Shown here piece after piece: positions 33,377 through 33,787 of a stretch of 33,787 nt of DNA. Numbering within the stretch: the first letter of the stretch is position 1; each line of letters starts with the position of its first letter. The notes under the pieces are model-generated. The model was not told the DNA's origin and searched no databases. It saw only the letters and a list, made by a program, of their open reading frames with translations. Made by a program: the position numbers and the translations under genes. Origin of the DNA: Paenarthrobacter sp. Z7-10 (GTDB lineage Bacteria > Actinomycetota > Actinomycetes > Actinomycetales > Micrococcaceae); NCBI RefSeq assembly GCF_026932795.1, contig NZ_JADPVH010000044.1:1-33787 (forward strand). Reading direction: 5' to 3'.

Positions 33377-33787
33377 TCAACGGCCCTGAGGCCAGCGGGC
33401 GTCTGGCATGTCCCTCAGCCTGACGACAATGCGGCTCGATCGGCGCTTCTTCTTCTTAGAGCGCCGCCGTCCCACATCGAATTTAGTGTCTGCTCCGTTG
33501 CTGGTACGAGTGCGGACGGCACCATCGCTGATCACGGGTTCGGTCCCAGCCTCGACGCGGGCCCTTAACGTGGCGGTGGCTGCATCGTCAACTATCCCAT
33601 TGACCGCAGGCATGCCGGCAGAATCAGCGAACTGTTGCAGGTTGTGGGGTGTTTCGGGTAGTGGTGGGGCGGTGGATTGGTAGGTGTGGCCGGTGGGGGT
33701 CCGGGTTTGGACGGTGTGTCGGGGTCCGGGGACGGGTTGGCAGGACCAGCCGGGTGCTTCTTTGGTTTCGTTGCAGGCTTCGCATAG
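33377..33787 (-). CDS. HNH endonuclease / DUF222 protein, C-terminal part (5' end outside the window)
   Basis: The frame is open from the window edge to the TGA at 33377, giving 136 residues of the C-terminus. It begins LCEACNETKEAPGW, the second half of the HNH zinc/catalytic region, followed by PGPRHTVQTRTPTGHTYQS, a stretch typical of the DUF222-HNH proteins that occur in many copies in Arthrobacter genomes. The tail after about residue 55 is variable, ending with a very basic RRRSKKKKRRSSR run. These proteins are thought to be endonucleases of unclear role, possibly linked to mobile DNA. An internal ATG at 33613 is not the true start. Confidence 0.75.
   Translation of the reverse strand, partial: LCEACNETKEAPGWSCQPVPGPRHTVQTRTPTGHTYQSTAPPLPETPHNLQQFADSAGMPAVNGIVDDAATATLRARVEAGTEPVISDGAVRTRTSNGADTKFDVGRRRSKKKKRRSSRIVVRLRDMPDARWPQGR

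Noticed and set aside
1-33787. CRISPR arrays, tRNAs, rRNAs, prophage or insertion-sequence ends
   Set aside because: No regularly spaced repeats with unique spacers, no transposase or integrase features and no cloverleaf-like segments were recognised; the tandem repeats present have no spacers.

Overview
The window comes from a high-GC Gram-positive bacterium, most likely a Micrococcaceae actinomycete of the Arthrobacter type. The support is: a mycothiol-biosynthesis glycosyltransferase (MshA), an HspR-type HAIR operator, a DUF222/HNH endonuclease fragment typical of that group, rplM-rpsI-glmM and alr-tsaE-tsaB-rimI-tsaD gene orders, and many start codons placed 6-8 nt after a TANNNT -10 box, as in leaderless actinobacterial transcripts. 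Nearly all of it reads as chromosomal housekeeping DNA. I see no prophage, insertion sequence, CRISPR array, tRNA or rRNA.

Layout, left to right. 1-2680: a stress ATPase of the ClpC type (minus strand), with a HAIR operator upstream and a hairpin terminator downstream. 2718-6310: a THUMP-like methyltransferase (+) converges on an SDH-L type shikimate dehydrogenase (-), separated by a striking 31-bp-arm hairpin; a YbdK-type glutamate-cysteine ligase (+) is divergent from the dehydrogenase. 6323-10576: a 58-residue CsbD-like stress protein, then the minus-strand block alr-tsaE-tsaB-rimI-tsaD, with mostly overlapping stop and start codons, for D-alanine supply and the t6A tRNA modification. tsaB carries an in-frame amber codon. 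10574-14942: a carbohydrate ABC importer (two permeases and a lipoprotein, no ATPase) with a PfkB-type sugar kinase. 15079-16317: mshA (+), ended by nested hairpins.

16386-24009: a minus-strand trehalose block treX(glgX)-treY-treZ plus an MgrA/YghZ-like aldo/keto reductase, turning glycogen or maltodextrin into trehalose. 24108-27940: glmS-acpS-nnr (minus) for amino-sugar synthesis, ACP activation and NAD(P)HX repair. 28034-30439 (+): coaA, a VanY-like M15 peptidase lipoprotein and mscL. 30501-33033 (minus): glmM, then rpsI and rplM. 33200-33787: a possible small membrane ORF and the 3' part of a DUF222/HNH endonuclease gene that runs off the window.

Functional links: GlmS and GlmM feed UDP-GlcNAc; Alr and the M15 peptidase belong to peptidoglycan metabolism; Clp, CsbD, trehalose, MscL and mycothiol genes give the region a stress and osmotic flavour. 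The observations most worth checking are the amber codon in tsaB, the 31-bp symmetrical hairpin whose arms contain both stop codons, stop codons that double as -10 boxes, and several tandem repeats with a 15-bp unit. No clearly new multi-gene system was found.
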